Assembly: GCF_009192745.1 (NCBI RefSeq)
Contig: NZ_VTFV01000002.1
Coordinates: 1,054,001-1,118,000 of the forward strand
Length of the DNA: 64,000 bases
Reading direction: 5' to 3'
Origin: Arthrobacter citreus
GTDB taxonomy: Bacteria > Actinomycetota > Actinomycetes > Actinomycetales > Micrococcaceae
Shown here one piece after another: positions 9,281-17,504 of the stretch. The stretch's first letter is position 1. Every line of letters begins with the position of its first letter. The notes under the pieces were generated by a model. The model saw only the letters and a list, made by a program, of their open reading frames with translations. It ran no database searches and was not told the origin of the DNA. The translations under genes and the position numbers were made by a program.

Positions 9281-9898
9281 ATGCTGGGGTCGGCGATCTG
9301 GCCGGTGACGCTGGAATGCGGCGACCTCATCCTCCGGCCGATACGCTACCGCGACCGCACCGAATGGAATTCGGTGCGGTCGCGCAATGCCCGGTGGATT
9401 GGGCCCTGGGAAGCCACGAATCCGCTGCCGGGCGGTGTCCTCCCGTCCTACGCGGGAATGGTTCGCAGCCTCAACCAGCAGGCACGCCAGGACACCGCGC
9501 TGCCGTTCGTCATCACTGAACGCCAGGGCGGCGTGCGCAGCTCCCCGGCAATCGTTGGACAGCTGACGGTTTCCTCCATCATCTGGGGCTCAGCACGCAT
9601 GGCGACCCTGGGGTACTGGGTCGACGAGGCCCGGGCCGGCCGCGGTATTGCGCCAACAGCCGTTGCGCTGGCTACCGATCACTGCTTCCGGGTCCTGGGG
9701 CTGCACCGGATGGAAATCAATATCAGGCCCGAAAACCGGCCGAGCCGGCGTGTGGTCGAGAAGCTGGGGTTCCGGGAGGAAGGGCTCCGGCGCCGCTACC
9801 TTCATATTGCGGGACAGTGGGCCGACCACCTCAGTTTTGCGCTCACCGCGGAGGAAGTTCCGGAAGGTCTGCTTTCCCGCCTCCAGTCCGGCCGCTGA
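9281..9898 (+). CDS. GNAT family (RimJ/RimL-type) N-acetyltransferase
   Basis: 205 residues. The acetyl-CoA binding region is visible as LGYWVDEARAGRGIAPTAV, followed by LHRMEINIRPENRPSRRVVEKLGF, the characteristic pattern of RimJ-type protein N-terminal acetyltransferases. The ATG at 9281 is 4 bp after the galU stop; a GTG at 9305 is an alternative, giving VTLECGDLILRP. In mycobacteria the equivalent gene (rimJ, Rv0995) is separated from galU by a moeA-like gene that is absent here. The protein substrate is unknown. Confidence 0.9.
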   Translation: MLGSAIWPVTLECGDLILRPIRYRDRTEWNSVRSRNARWIGPWEATNPLPGGVLPSYAGMVRSLNQQARQDTALPFVITERQGGVRSSPAIVGQLTVSSIIWGSARMATLGYWVDEARAGRGIAPTAVALATDHCFRVLGLHRMEINIRPENRPSRRVVEKLGFREEGLRRRYLHIAGQWADHLSFALTAEEVPEGLLSRLQSGR

Positions 9899-9979
9899 CT
9901 TCGGGGTATACGGGCTGAATTTGTCCGTCAGTGATTCGACACACCCTCTCCAATCCCGCGTCCGGTGAGGGTTTTCTCA

Positions 9980-9985
9980 TACGGT
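9980..9985 (+). promoter_or_regulatory. Putative -10 box for the SepX-like gene
   Basis: TACGGT lies 7 nt before the GTG at 9993, the same spacing seen at galU and guaA. It suggests a separate leaderless start inside the galU operon. Confidence 0.35.
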
Positions 9986-9992
9986 CGTAGTT

Positions 9993-10943
9993 GTGGACTT
10001 CCCTCTTAACAGCTCCCTGGTCCTGGCGGCAGCCGTCGGACTCTGGTTGCTCTGGGTTGCCCCTCAGTACCTGCACGGAAAGCAGGTGCCTGCGCCGTCC
10101 CCGGGACCTGCCGGCACCGCCGAACGCGCACCCAGCAGTGCCGCCACCGAACCGGACCCAAGTTCTCAGGGGAACACCATGTACAACACCAGCACCGGCG
10201 CCCAGCACACGCCGCACCTGAGAGGGAGCTCCGCGGCAGGTGCTGCATCTGCGCCAGATGCTGTTCCGGCACCTGTTCCCGGACCGCTGAAGATCCGCTA
10301 CGGGCGACTGACACTGGCCGTCCTTGGCCTGCTCTTTATCGCCGCGGTAGTTGGCGGAGGCGCAGCCGCGCTGTTCGGTGCAGTGTCCGGCTGGATCCCA
10401 GCCGGTGCTGCCCTCGGCGCCGCTGCCGTAGTGGTATCGCTGCGCAGCCTCGCCGTCCGCGACAAGCGTGAACGCCAAGCCCGCCGTGCTGCCGCTGCCA
10501 CGCAGCAATACACAAAACCGCCGGCTCCCGTGCGCAGCAATCCGAAGGCGGATACCGTCTTCGACGCCGCCGGCAAGGATGCTGACCGCAAGGCTGAACT
10601 TCCGGCCGCTGCAGAGCCTGTCCGCCCCGCGGCTCCGCAGCCCAAGGCCGTTCCGCGGCTGACCGCCCAGGAGCTGCGCGCAGCCGCCCTGGCCGAAGCG
10701 GCAAAGAGTGCCGAAGCTTCTTCCTGGCAGCCTGTGGCGGTTCCGAAACCGACGTACGTGGATGCCCCCGCGGCACCCCGCCCGGCACCGGAACCGCTGG
10801 CTGTGCCTGCCTCACCCAAGCCCGTCCTGAAGACCCCGATCCGTCCGCTTGCCGCACCGGCTCCGGGCAGCACCGCGATCGAGCCCCGGCCCGCTACCGG
10901 CATCCTGAACCTGGACGACGTCCTCCAGCGCCGCCGGGCCTAG
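9993..10943 (+). CDS. SepX/GlpR-like membrane protein
   Basis: 316 residues with one N-terminal membrane segment (about 8-24) ending in VAPQYL. A Pro/Ser-rich linker follows, then two adjacent membrane segments (about 106-130 and 133-150), a basic RDKRERQARR stretch and a long Ala/Pro-rich cytosolic tail. The topology, the gene order after galU and rimJ, and the AVGLWLLWVAPQYL start resemble the actinobacterial SepX/GlpR family (Rv0996-type), which takes part in divisome function and binds the gephyrin-like protein Glp in corynebacteria. Assignment rests on synteny and topology, because the linkers are not conserved. No Glp/MoeA partner is encoded here. Confidence 0.6.
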   Translation: MDFPLNSSLVLAAAVGLWLLWVAPQYLHGKQVPAPSPGPAGTAERAPSSAATEPDPSSQGNTMYNTSTGAQHTPHLRGSSAAGAASAPDAVPAPVPGPLKIRYGRLTLAVLGLLFIAAVVGGGAAALFGAVSGWIPAGAALGAAAVVVSLRSLAVRDKRERQARRAAAATQQYTKPPAPVRSNPKADTVFDAAGKDADRKAELPAAAEPVRPAAPQPKAVPRLTAQELRAAALAEAAKSAEASSWQPVAVPKPTYVDAPAAPRPAPEPLAVPASPKPVLKTPIRPLAAPAPGSTAIEPRPATGILNLDDVLQRRRA

Positions 10944-10953
10944 CACCCGCGCT

Positions 10954-12225
10954 GTGTCTCCGAGGCCCAGCGGCAGGAGGCAGGCAGGCCGTTCGGATTC
11001 CGGCCGCGGCCCCCATCCCGTCACTGCACGCGTGCTGCTTGAAGGAGCCACGCTGGCCGTTCCCCTTGCCGAACTCCTGGCCGCCCGACGCCTCGTCCTG
11101 GACTCTTGGGTCCATGAACGCACCTTTGACCGCCCCGGCGCCGGGGCTGCTGCGCTCTACCGGGTCACCGCCATCGGTTCCTCCGGTGAGCGCCTCACCG
11201 TCTACGCAGGGGCGACGACGTCGCAGGCTGCCGGTGCCGGACCGGTGCTGCGGACATCCCTGTCCGGAGTTCGGCTCTTCCTCTGGCTGCACCCCCATGA
11301 CCCGCTGCTCCCGGACCTGCCCTGGGCCCTTGCACCGGCGGAAATGGCGCGGCAGCTCTTCGGCTCCGCGGAGACCGGCAACATGAACCTGTCGGTCATC
11401 GGCTACAGGCCCCTGCGGCGCGCGGTCGTACATGCTGTGAATGGGCAGGATGAGGCGTACGTCAAGGTGGTGCTGCCCGCCCACGCGGAAGGCCTGCGCC
11501 GCCGGCACCAGCTGCTGGCAGAATCCCCAGTCCCTGCCCCCGCGCTGCTGGCCGGAGCGGAAGGCCGCAGCGCCGTCGCCCTCTCCCCGCTCCCGGGGGA
11601 GCCGCTGCTTCACGGGCTGGCTGACGGGTCCAGCCCCATCACGCCGGCAGACCTCACATCCGTTCTGGATGCTCTCCCGGAGGCGGCCCTGGCACTGAGC
11701 CGACGCCCGGCCTGGGCCGAGCGTGCGCGGGCCTACGGACGGGCCGCTGCCGGTGTCCTTCCGGGCGACAACCCGAGGATCACCGGAATCTCCCGGGAAA
11801 TCGAATCGATGGTTGCAGCCCTTGACCCCGGACCTGTGGTTCCCGTGCACGGCGACTTCTACGAGGGGAACCTGCTGACGGCGGGCGGGAGGATCACCGG
11901 AGTCCTGGACGTGGATGGACTGGGGCCCGGCCACCGCGTCGATGATCTCGCCTGTTTCCTGGGACATCTTGCGGTCCTGGCCCGGCTGTCACCTGAATCC
12001 GCACTGCCGGGCAAGCTAACGGAATACCGGGCAGGCTTCGAAGCCGCTGCCGAGCAGGCCGGCAGTTCCGCAGCAGCACTGAACGCGCGTGCGGCAGGGG
12101 TGGCACTCAGCCTTGTCCCCGGTGCCCGGGAAGGGCGGAAGCTGGACCGGCACTCCAACGCGGGGCTGCGGCTTGCCGCAGCGGAAGGACTCCTGGAGCG
12201 TGCCAAACATAGCCGGGGCGCCTGA
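10954..12225 (+). CDS. APH/phosphotransferase-family protein
   Basis: 423 residues with the kinase-fold catalytic loop HGDFYEGNLL (His299, Asp301) and the metal-binding DVDG about 20 residues later, the Brenner motif pair of the aminoglycoside phosphotransferase superfamily. The N-terminal half is divergent, with an AYVKVVLP strand that probably carries the ATP-binding Lys. It starts at a GTG 10 bp after the SepX-like gene and may continue that operon. The substrate cannot be told from sequence; sugar, choline or antibiotic kinases share the fold. Confidence 0.8.
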   Translation: MSPRPSGRRQAGRSDSGRGPHPVTARVLLEGATLAVPLAELLAARRLVLDSWVHERTFDRPGAGAAALYRVTAIGSSGERLTVYAGATTSQAAGAGPVLRTSLSGVRLFLWLHPHDPLLPDLPWALAPAEMARQLFGSAETGNMNLSVIGYRPLRRAVVHAVNGQDEAYVKVVLPAHAEGLRRRHQLLAESPVPAPALLAGAEGRSAVALSPLPGEPLLHGLADGSSPITPADLTSVLDALPEAALALSRRPAWAERARAYGRAAAGVLPGDNPRITGISREIESMVAALDPGPVVPVHGDFYEGNLLTAGGRITGVLDVDGLGPGHRVDDLACFLGHLAVLARLSPESALPGKLTEYRAGFEAAAEQAGSSAAALNARAAGVALSLVPGAREGRKLDRHSNAGLRLAAAEGLLERAKHSRGA

Positions 12226-12284
12226 TCCACACCACCCGGAGTGCCAAATGGTCTTCCAATATCCGGTGAAGCACCTCACCTGCG

Positions 12285-12290
12285 TAGGCT
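12285..12290 (+). promoter_or_regulatory. Putative -10 box before the BadF-type kinase
   Basis: TAGGCT is 6 nt before the ATG at 12297. The intervening AAAGGA could instead act as a short ribosome-binding site, so leaderless status is uncertain. Confidence 0.3.
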
Positions 12291-12296
12291 AAAGGA

Positions 12297-13211
12297 ATGC
12301 AATCGAGCACCAGCGCATCCAACTCCGGCCAAATCACCGCCATCGGCCTCGACATCGGCGGCACCAAGACACACGGAATCCGGCTCGAGGGCCAGGCCGT
12401 GGCGGCCGAAGCCGTCAGCGGAAGCGCAAATGTGCAGAATGTTTCGCAGGAGCAGGCACGCCACAACCTGGCTGAGATTTTTGCCGCGCTGGGCACCGAC
12501 GGCGTTACCCGGGTGGTCGCCGGATCCGGGGGAGTTGACACCGCGCAGGACGCGGCAGCACTGGGTGACCTGATCCTTGAACATGTGCCCGGGGCAGACG
12601 TGACCGTTGTCCACGACACCCGGCTGATCCTCGCCGCCGGAGAGGCACCGGACGGGATCGGCCTGATCGCCGGAACCGGCTCCGTAGCCTGGGGAATGAC
12701 CCCCGGCGGCCAGCAGGCCCGATCCGGCGGGTGGGGCTACCTGCTCGGCGACGAAGGCAGCGCCTATTGGATCGGCCGTGAAGCCGTGCGCCACACGCTG
12801 CGCCTTCATGACCTGGGACAGCAGCCCGACAGGCTGGCGGCGGAACTGCTGCTCGCCGTTGGCGTCGAAGCGCCGGATGCGCTGATCGCGCGGTTCCATG
12901 CCGGCACCGGCCGCCGCTACTGGGCCTCCATGGCCCGGGTGGTTTTCGATGCGGCCCAGGAAGGCCACGCACCGAGCCGCAGCATCATTGCCACGGCAGC
13001 CCGTGACCTGGCTTCCCTGGTAGCCGACGTCGCGGCCCGGCTTGGCATCAGCGGTCCGGTGGTGGTGGGTGGCGGAATCGGAGTGCACCAGCCGCTGCTC
13101 CAGGAACTCCTCCTTGCCGGACTGTCCGCCCGGGGGCTGGGAGATATCCGCTTCCTGACCCAGGACCCCGTCTTTGGCGTGCGGTACCTCCTGCAGGGCG
13201 AAGCGGCATGA
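12297..13211 (+). CDS. BadF/BcrA-type ATPase, probable N-acetylglucosamine kinase
   Basis: 304 residues of the ASKHA (hexokinase/actin) fold. The phosphate-1 loop is GLDIGGTKTHG (17-27), the phosphate-2/adenosine region is IAGTGSVAWG, and a GGWGYLLGDEGSAYWIG segment follows, which is diagnostic of GlcNAc-kinase-like BadF/BadG/BcrA/BcrD proteins. VVVGGGIG near the C-terminus is the adenosine motif. It probably phosphorylates an amino sugar released by wall turnover. It overlaps the downstream Nudix gene by 4 bp, so the two are translationally coupled. Confidence 0.85.
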   Translation: MQSSTSASNSGQITAIGLDIGGTKTHGIRLEGQAVAAEAVSGSANVQNVSQEQARHNLAEIFAALGTDGVTRVVAGSGGVDTAQDAAALGDLILEHVPGADVTVVHDTRLILAAGEAPDGIGLIAGTGSVAWGMTPGGQQARSGGWGYLLGDEGSAYWIGREAVRHTLRLHDLGQQPDRLAAELLLAVGVEAPDALIARFHAGTGRRYWASMARVVFDAAQEGHAPSRSIIATAARDLASLVADVAARLGISGPVVVGGGIGVHQPLLQELLLAGLSARGLGDIRFLTQDPVFGVRYLLQGEAA

Positions 13212-13669
13212 GCGAGCGTGACTTTGACGTTCGGGTTGGCGCCTACGCGGTAGTGGTCCGGGACGGACAGATCCTGCTGGCGCACTGGAACCAGCATGGC
13301 AAATCCGCTTGGACCCTGCCCGGCGGAGGGCTGGAGTACGGCGAGGACGCGCCCACCGCTGCAATTCGGGAGGTCCTTGAAGAAACAGGCTTCACCGTGG
13401 AACTGCAGGACCTGCTGGGAGTGGACAGCCACTTTGTTCCGGCGGAGCGGCGGATGCGCGGTGAGGGGAGGATGCTCCACGCCCTGCGGGTGATCTACCG
13501 TGCCCGGGTCACCGGCGGAAGCCTGGTGAATGAGACAGCCGGCAGCACCGACGAAGCAGCCTGGTTCCCGCTGGCAGAAGTGGCAGGACTGGAACGCGTT
13601 GGCCTGGTTGATGCTGCACTGAAACTGCTCGATGCCGCGCCCGACGGCGGGACCGCGCCCCTACGCTAG
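13208..13669 (+). CDS. Nudix hydrolase
   Basis: 153 residues with a perfect Nudix box (Gx5Ex7REUxEExGU) at residues 40-62, within GGLEYGEDAPTAAIREVLEE. It hydrolyses a nucleoside diphosphate linked to another group; the substrate is not predictable. It starts with an ATGA overlap on the kinase gene, suggesting co-expression. Confidence 0.93.
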   Translation: MSERDFDVRVGAYAVVVRDGQILLAHWNQHGKSAWTLPGGGLEYGEDAPTAAIREVLEETGFTVELQDLLGVDSHFVPAERRMRGEGRMLHALRVIYRARVTGGSLVNETAGSTDEAAWFPLAEVAGLERVGLVDAALKLLDAAPDGGTAPLR

Positions 13670-13737
13670 GCGCGTAAACCGTGCATCCGCTGGACTCGGG
13701 GGCGGGAAAGCACATAGCTTATTTTCACGGCTTGTCA

Positions 13738-13764
13738 GCATACTGCCGTTTTTTACCCGTATGC
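13738..13764 (+). repeat. Short inverted repeat upstream of the opuC operon
   Basis: GCATAC and GTATGC flank a 15-nt spacer in the 126-bp gap before the OpuC ATPase gene, about 32 bp before its ATG. It could be a regulator-binding site. Six-base arms are weak evidence. Confidence 0.3.
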
Positions 13765-13795
13765 GAGCCCGTCGCACCCAACCACGGAGGCAGCC

Positions 13796-14965
13796 ATGTC
13801 GATTCCGGACGCCGCAGCGGCCCGGCCGGATTCCGCCGAGCCCATGATCCGTTTCCGCAACGTCACGAAGTCCTACCCGGACTCGGAGTCAGCCGCCGTG
13901 GAAAACCTCTCCCTGGACATCGCCAAGGGAGCCATCACCGTTTTTGTGGGACCCTCCGGCTGCGGCAAGACAACGTCCCTGCGGATGATCAACCGGATGG
14001 TGGAACCGACGTCGGGCACCATCCACGTCGACGGCAAGGACGCGTCCGGAATCGCACCATCGGCGCTGCGCCGCTCCATGGGATATGTCATGCAGTCCTC
14101 GGGGCTGCTTCCGCACCGCTCCGTCCTGGACAACATTGCCACCGTCCCTCGCCTGAACGGGGTGTCGCGGAAGCAGGCCCGGGCTAGGGCAGCGGAACTG
14201 CTCGACGTCGTTGGCCTGGATCCAGCCATGGGCAAGCGTTATCCCGCCCAGCTTTCCGGCGGCCAGCAGCAGCGGGTCGGTGTTGCCCGTGCCCTGGCCG
14301 CGGATCCGCCGGTGCTCCTGATGGACGAGCCGTTCAGCGCCGTCGACCCCGTGGTGCGCGGTGAACTGCAGCAGGAACTGCTGCGCCTGCAGCGGGACCT
14401 CGCCAAGACCATCGTATTCGTCACCCATGACATTGACGAAGCAACCGTGCTGGGGGACAAGGTCGCGGTATTCGCCGTCGGGGGCCGGCTGGCCCAGTTC
14501 GACAGTCCCGAAGGAATCCTGCGTGCTCCGGTTGATGATTTCGTAGCGGGCTTTGTGGGCCGCGACCGCGGTTTCCGCCACCTCGGCTTCCAGGCCGGCG
14601 CCGGGGTTCCGGTGCATCCCGTCCAGACTCTGGACCCGGCCGAGCTGGCGGACCCAGCCGTTCCGGTCCACGGCGGCTGGGCGCTGGCCGTTGACGACGC
14701 CGGACGTCCGCTGGGCTGGGTGCCCGCCTCCAACCGGGAAATCGTGACGTCCCCCGGGCAGCTGGTACCCGGCGGATCCCTGCACCGGCGGGGCGAGAGC
14801 CTGCGCAGCGCCCTGGACGCGGCGCTGTCCTCGCCCTCGGGACTCGGCGTCGTAGTGGATGACGCAGGGGCTGCCGCGGGCATTGTCCGCGCCGGCGAAA
14901 TCTTTGAACTGATTGAAGCCGCCCGGCTGCGCCGCGGCAAGGCCCTCCACGGCTCGGCGGTCTGA
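13796..14965 (+). CDS. Glycine betaine/choline-type ABC importer, ATP-binding protein
   Basis: 389 residues, the ATPase of an OpuC/ProV-type osmolyte importer. Walker A is GPSGCGKTT (52-60), the signature is LSGGQQQRV, Walker B is VLLMDEPFSAVD and the switch is THD. The C-terminal 120 residues (VQTLDPAELAD onward) form a pair of CBS-like domains, which in OpuA/OpuC ATPases sense ionic strength or nucleotides. The ATG follows ACGGAGGCAGCC. It is the first of four tightly packed genes that encode a complete importer. Confidence 0.93.
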   Translation: MSIPDAAAARPDSAEPMIRFRNVTKSYPDSESAAVENLSLDIAKGAITVFVGPSGCGKTTSLRMINRMVEPTSGTIHVDGKDASGIAPSALRRSMGYVMQSSGLLPHRSVLDNIATVPRLNGVSRKQARARAAELLDVVGLDPAMGKRYPAQLSGGQQQRVGVARALAADPPVLLMDEPFSAVDPVVRGELQQELLRLQRDLAKTIVFVTHDIDEATVLGDKVAVFAVGGRLAQFDSPEGILRAPVDDFVAGFVGRDRGFRHLGFQAGAGVPVHPVQTLDPAELADPAVPVHGGWALAVDDAGRPLGWVPASNREIVTSPGQLVPGGSLHRRGESLRSALDAALSSPSGLGVVVDDAGAAAGIVRAGEIFELIEAARLRRGKALHGSAV

Positions 14966-14967
14966 GC

Positions 14968-15660
14968 ATGGACTGGTTCTGGGCCAATACGGAGATGATC
15001 TCCCGGCTAACCGCACTGCACCTGTTCCAGGCAGTAGTGCCGCTGGTGCTGGGCCTGCTGATCGCCGTGCCGCTTGCCCAGTTCGCCCGGCTGCACCGCT
15101 TCGCCGGGGGAGCGATCCTGGGATCCTCGGCCATTCTCTACACCATTCCGTCACTGGCGCTGTTCGTGCTGCTGCCGGTGATCCTGGGGACCCGGGTCCT
15201 GGACATCACCAACGTGGTGGTGGCGCTAACCATTTACGCTGTCGCCCTGCTGGTCCGTTCCACCGTGGATGCGCTGAACTCCGTGGACGACGACGTACGC
15301 CAGGCCGCCACGGCCATGGGCTACCGTCCGCTGCGGCGCTTCTTCGCCGTCGACCTCCCGCTTTCGCTGCCTGTCCTGTTCGCCGGGCTGAGGGTGATCT
15401 CGGTGTCCAACATGTCCCTGGTGAGTGTGGGGGCGCTGCTCGGCATCGACAGCCTGGGCCGGCTGTTCATGGACGGCCTGTACCGGAACTTCCCCACTGA
15501 AATCGTGATCGGCATTGCACTGATCCTGCTCCTAGCGCTTGTGCTGGACCTGGTCCTGGTACTGGCCCAGCGTCTCCTTACCCCGTGGAGCCGGGCCGTC
15601 AAACGCGGCGGACCGAAGCTGCCGCTGAACACGGTTGAGGCACGGACGGCGGCCGGCTGA
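14968..15660 (+). CDS. Osmolyte ABC importer permease 1 (OpuCB-like)
   Basis: 230 residues and about five to six membrane segments. It carries the ABC-permease cytoplasmic loop VRQAATAMGYRPLRRFFAVDLPLSLPVLFAG and the conserved TIPSLALFVLLPVILG segment of ProW/OpuCB permeases. It starts 2 bp after the ATPase gene and shares its last base with the next permease. A heterodimeric channel with the second permease is expected. Confidence 0.92.
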   Translation: MDWFWANTEMISRLTALHLFQAVVPLVLGLLIAVPLAQFARLHRFAGGAILGSSAILYTIPSLALFVLLPVILGTRVLDITNVVVALTIYAVALLVRSTVDALNSVDDDVRQAATAMGYRPLRRFFAVDLPLSLPVLFAGLRVISVSNMSLVSVGALLGIDSLGRLFMDGLYRNFPTEIVIGIALILLLALVLDLVLVLAQRLLTPWSRAVKRGGPKLPLNTVEARTAAG

Positions 15661-16409
15661 TGAATTACTCCTCAGACAACGTCCTGGTCCAGATGTACGA
15701 GTGGCTTACTGCCGAGAGTTCCTGGACCGGTACCGGCAGTATTCCGCAGCGGATCCTGGAGCACCTTGGCTACACTGCGCTCGCCGTCGGCATTGCAGCC
15801 TTGATAGCCGTGCCGCTGGGCCTCTACATCGGGCACACCGGCCGCGGCCGCGTCGTCGTCGTTTCCGGAGCGGGCATCCTGCGCGCCCTGCCAACGCTGG
15901 GGCTGGTGTTCCTCTTTGTGCTGCTGGCCGGAATCGGTCTGATGCCGCCCATCTGGGCGCTGGTGCTGCTGGCCATTCCGCCCCTGCTGGCAGGAGTCTA
16001 TGCAGGCATATCCTCGGTGGACCGCACCGTCGTGGACGCCGCGCGGGCCATGGGTATGAGCGAACTCCAGATCCTCTTCAGGGTTGAACTGCCCAACGGA
16101 TTCAAGGTCGTCTTTGGCGGAGTCCGCGCCGCCGTGCTGCAGGTCCTGGCCACCGTCTCGGTGGTTGCGTTCATTTCCCTGGGCGGACTGGGCGTGTACC
16201 TGATCGAGGGAACCCAGCTGCGGGACAACGGGCGCCTCTTCGGAGGAGCGCTGCTGATCGCGCTGCTGGCCCTTGCCGTTGATTTGGTGCTGGCGGCCGT
16301 CCAGCGCCTCTCACTTTCGCCGGGACTGCGCAGCAGATCCCGGAAACCGGCCACCCACCGCCGCCGGCAGCCATCTCCTGCCGGCCTCGCAGAAGGAACA
16401 ACAGCATGA
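15660..16409 (+). CDS. Osmolyte ABC importer permease 2 (OpuCD-like)
   Basis: 249 residues, paralogous to the preceding permease. It has the conserved LRALPTLGLVFLFVLL segment and the EAA-type loop VDAARAMGMSELQILFRVEL. Its ATG shares one base with the preceding TGA. The C-terminus is basic (SRSRKPATHRRRQ). It probably forms the channel with the 14968 permease. Confidence 0.92.
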   Translation: MNYSSDNVLVQMYEWLTAESSWTGTGSIPQRILEHLGYTALAVGIAALIAVPLGLYIGHTGRGRVVVVSGAGILRALPTLGLVFLFVLLAGIGLMPPIWALVLLAIPPLLAGVYAGISSVDRTVVDAARAMGMSELQILFRVELPNGFKVVFGGVRAAVLQVLATVSVVAFISLGGLGVYLIEGTQLRDNGRLFGGALLIALLALAVDLVLAAVQRLSLSPGLRSRSRKPATHRRRQPSPAGLAEGTTA

Positions 16410-17374
16410 GAACTCTTACCCGTCCGGGCGCCCGGAAAACCCTCACCGGTGCCGCAGGCCTCACCGCGGTCCTGATGCTCGCCGCGTGCGGCGCGAACTC
16501 GGATCCGCAGAGCGTGGAGTCATCCTCCGCGCCCACCGGAGTGGAGGACTCGGCGACGCTGGTTGTGGGTTCGGCCGACTTCCCCGAATCCCAGATCATC
16601 GCCGAGATCTACGCCGGCGCCCTGAACGCCGAAGGGATCCAGGCCACCACCCAGCCCGGCATCGGTTCACGCGAGATCTACTACCGCGCACTGGAAGACG
16701 GATCGGTCCAGGTCATTCCGGACTACAGCGGCAACCTGCTCCTCTTCGCGGACACCGAAGCCACTGCGCAGTCCGCCGAAGAGATCATGGACGCACTTCC
16801 GGCAGCACTGGAGGAAGAGTCGCCGGACATGAACATCGCTGTGCTGGAACCGGCTGAGGCGGAGAGCAAGGACGCCCTGGTGGTCACGCAGGCCACCGCC
16901 GAGAAATACGGCCTGACGTCGCTGGAGGACCTCGCCAAGGTCTGCGGCGAAATCACCATCGCCGCACCCACCACCTTCCAGGAGCGTGCCTACGGGCTCC
17001 CGGGCCTGAAGGAAAAGTACGGCTGCGAGCCGGCAGGCTTCGAAGCCATCAACGACGGCGGCGGCGAGGCTACCCTGCAGGCGCTGCTGACCGACAAGGT
17101 CCAGGCAGCCGACATCTACACCACCACCCCCTCCATCGAGGAAAACTCCCTGGTGGTGCTTGAGGATCCGAAGAACAACTTCATTGCCCAGCAGGTTCTC
17201 CCGCTGGTCAACATGGACGCCGTCAGCTCCGAAGCCCAGGACGTGCTCAACAGCGTCTCCGCGATGCTGACTACTGAGGACCTGATTGCACTGAACCAGG
17301 CAGTCTCCGGTGATCAGAAGCAGGACCCGAAGGACGCAGCCAAGGCGTGGCTGGAGGAAAAGGGCCTGGCCTAA
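16406..17374 (+). CDS. Osmolyte ABC importer substrate-binding lipoprotein (OpuCC/ProX-like)
   Basis: 322 residues. The signal peptide ends in a lipobox LAAC with the lipidated Cys28. The mature protein shows the family pattern VVGSADFPESQIIAEIYAGAL near the start, GSREIYYRALEDGSVQVIPDYSG in the first lobe and DIYTTTPSIEENSLVVLEDP in the second. It binds glycine betaine, choline or a related quaternary amine outside the membrane. Start and previous stop overlap as ATGA. A long hairpin follows the gene. Confidence 0.93.
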   Translation: MRTLTRPGARKTLTGAAGLTAVLMLAACGANSDPQSVESSSAPTGVEDSATLVVGSADFPESQIIAEIYAGALNAEGIQATTQPGIGSREIYYRALEDGSVQVIPDYSGNLLLFADTEATAQSAEEIMDALPAALEEESPDMNIAVLEPAEAESKDALVVTQATAEKYGLTSLEDLAKVCGEITIAAPTTFQERAYGLPGLKEKYGCEPAGFEAINDGGGEATLQALLTDKVQAADIYTTTPSIEENSLVVLEDPKNNFIAQQVLPLVNMDAVSSEAQDVLNSVSAMLTTEDLIALNQAVSGDQKQDPKDAAKAWLEEKGLA

Positions 17375-17403
17375 ACCCGCGCCCCTTTCCCCCCCTTCAC
17401 ACC

Positions 17404-17455
17404 AGAGGCCAGTTACGGCTCCAATCGTCCGCGAAAGGAGCCGTAAGTGGCCTCT
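17404..17455 (+). terminator. Long hairpin after the opuC operon
   Basis: Two 19-nt arms (17404-17422 and 17437-17455) pair with a single mismatch around a 14-nt loop. There is no U-tract. It probably ends or protects the opuC transcript before alaA, which starts 49 bp later. It is unusually long for a simple terminator. Confidence 0.65.
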
Positions 17456-17504
17456 CGGCGTAGTGGTTGGGGAGGGAAGGATGCGGTTATGGCATTCTGT
17501 GTAG

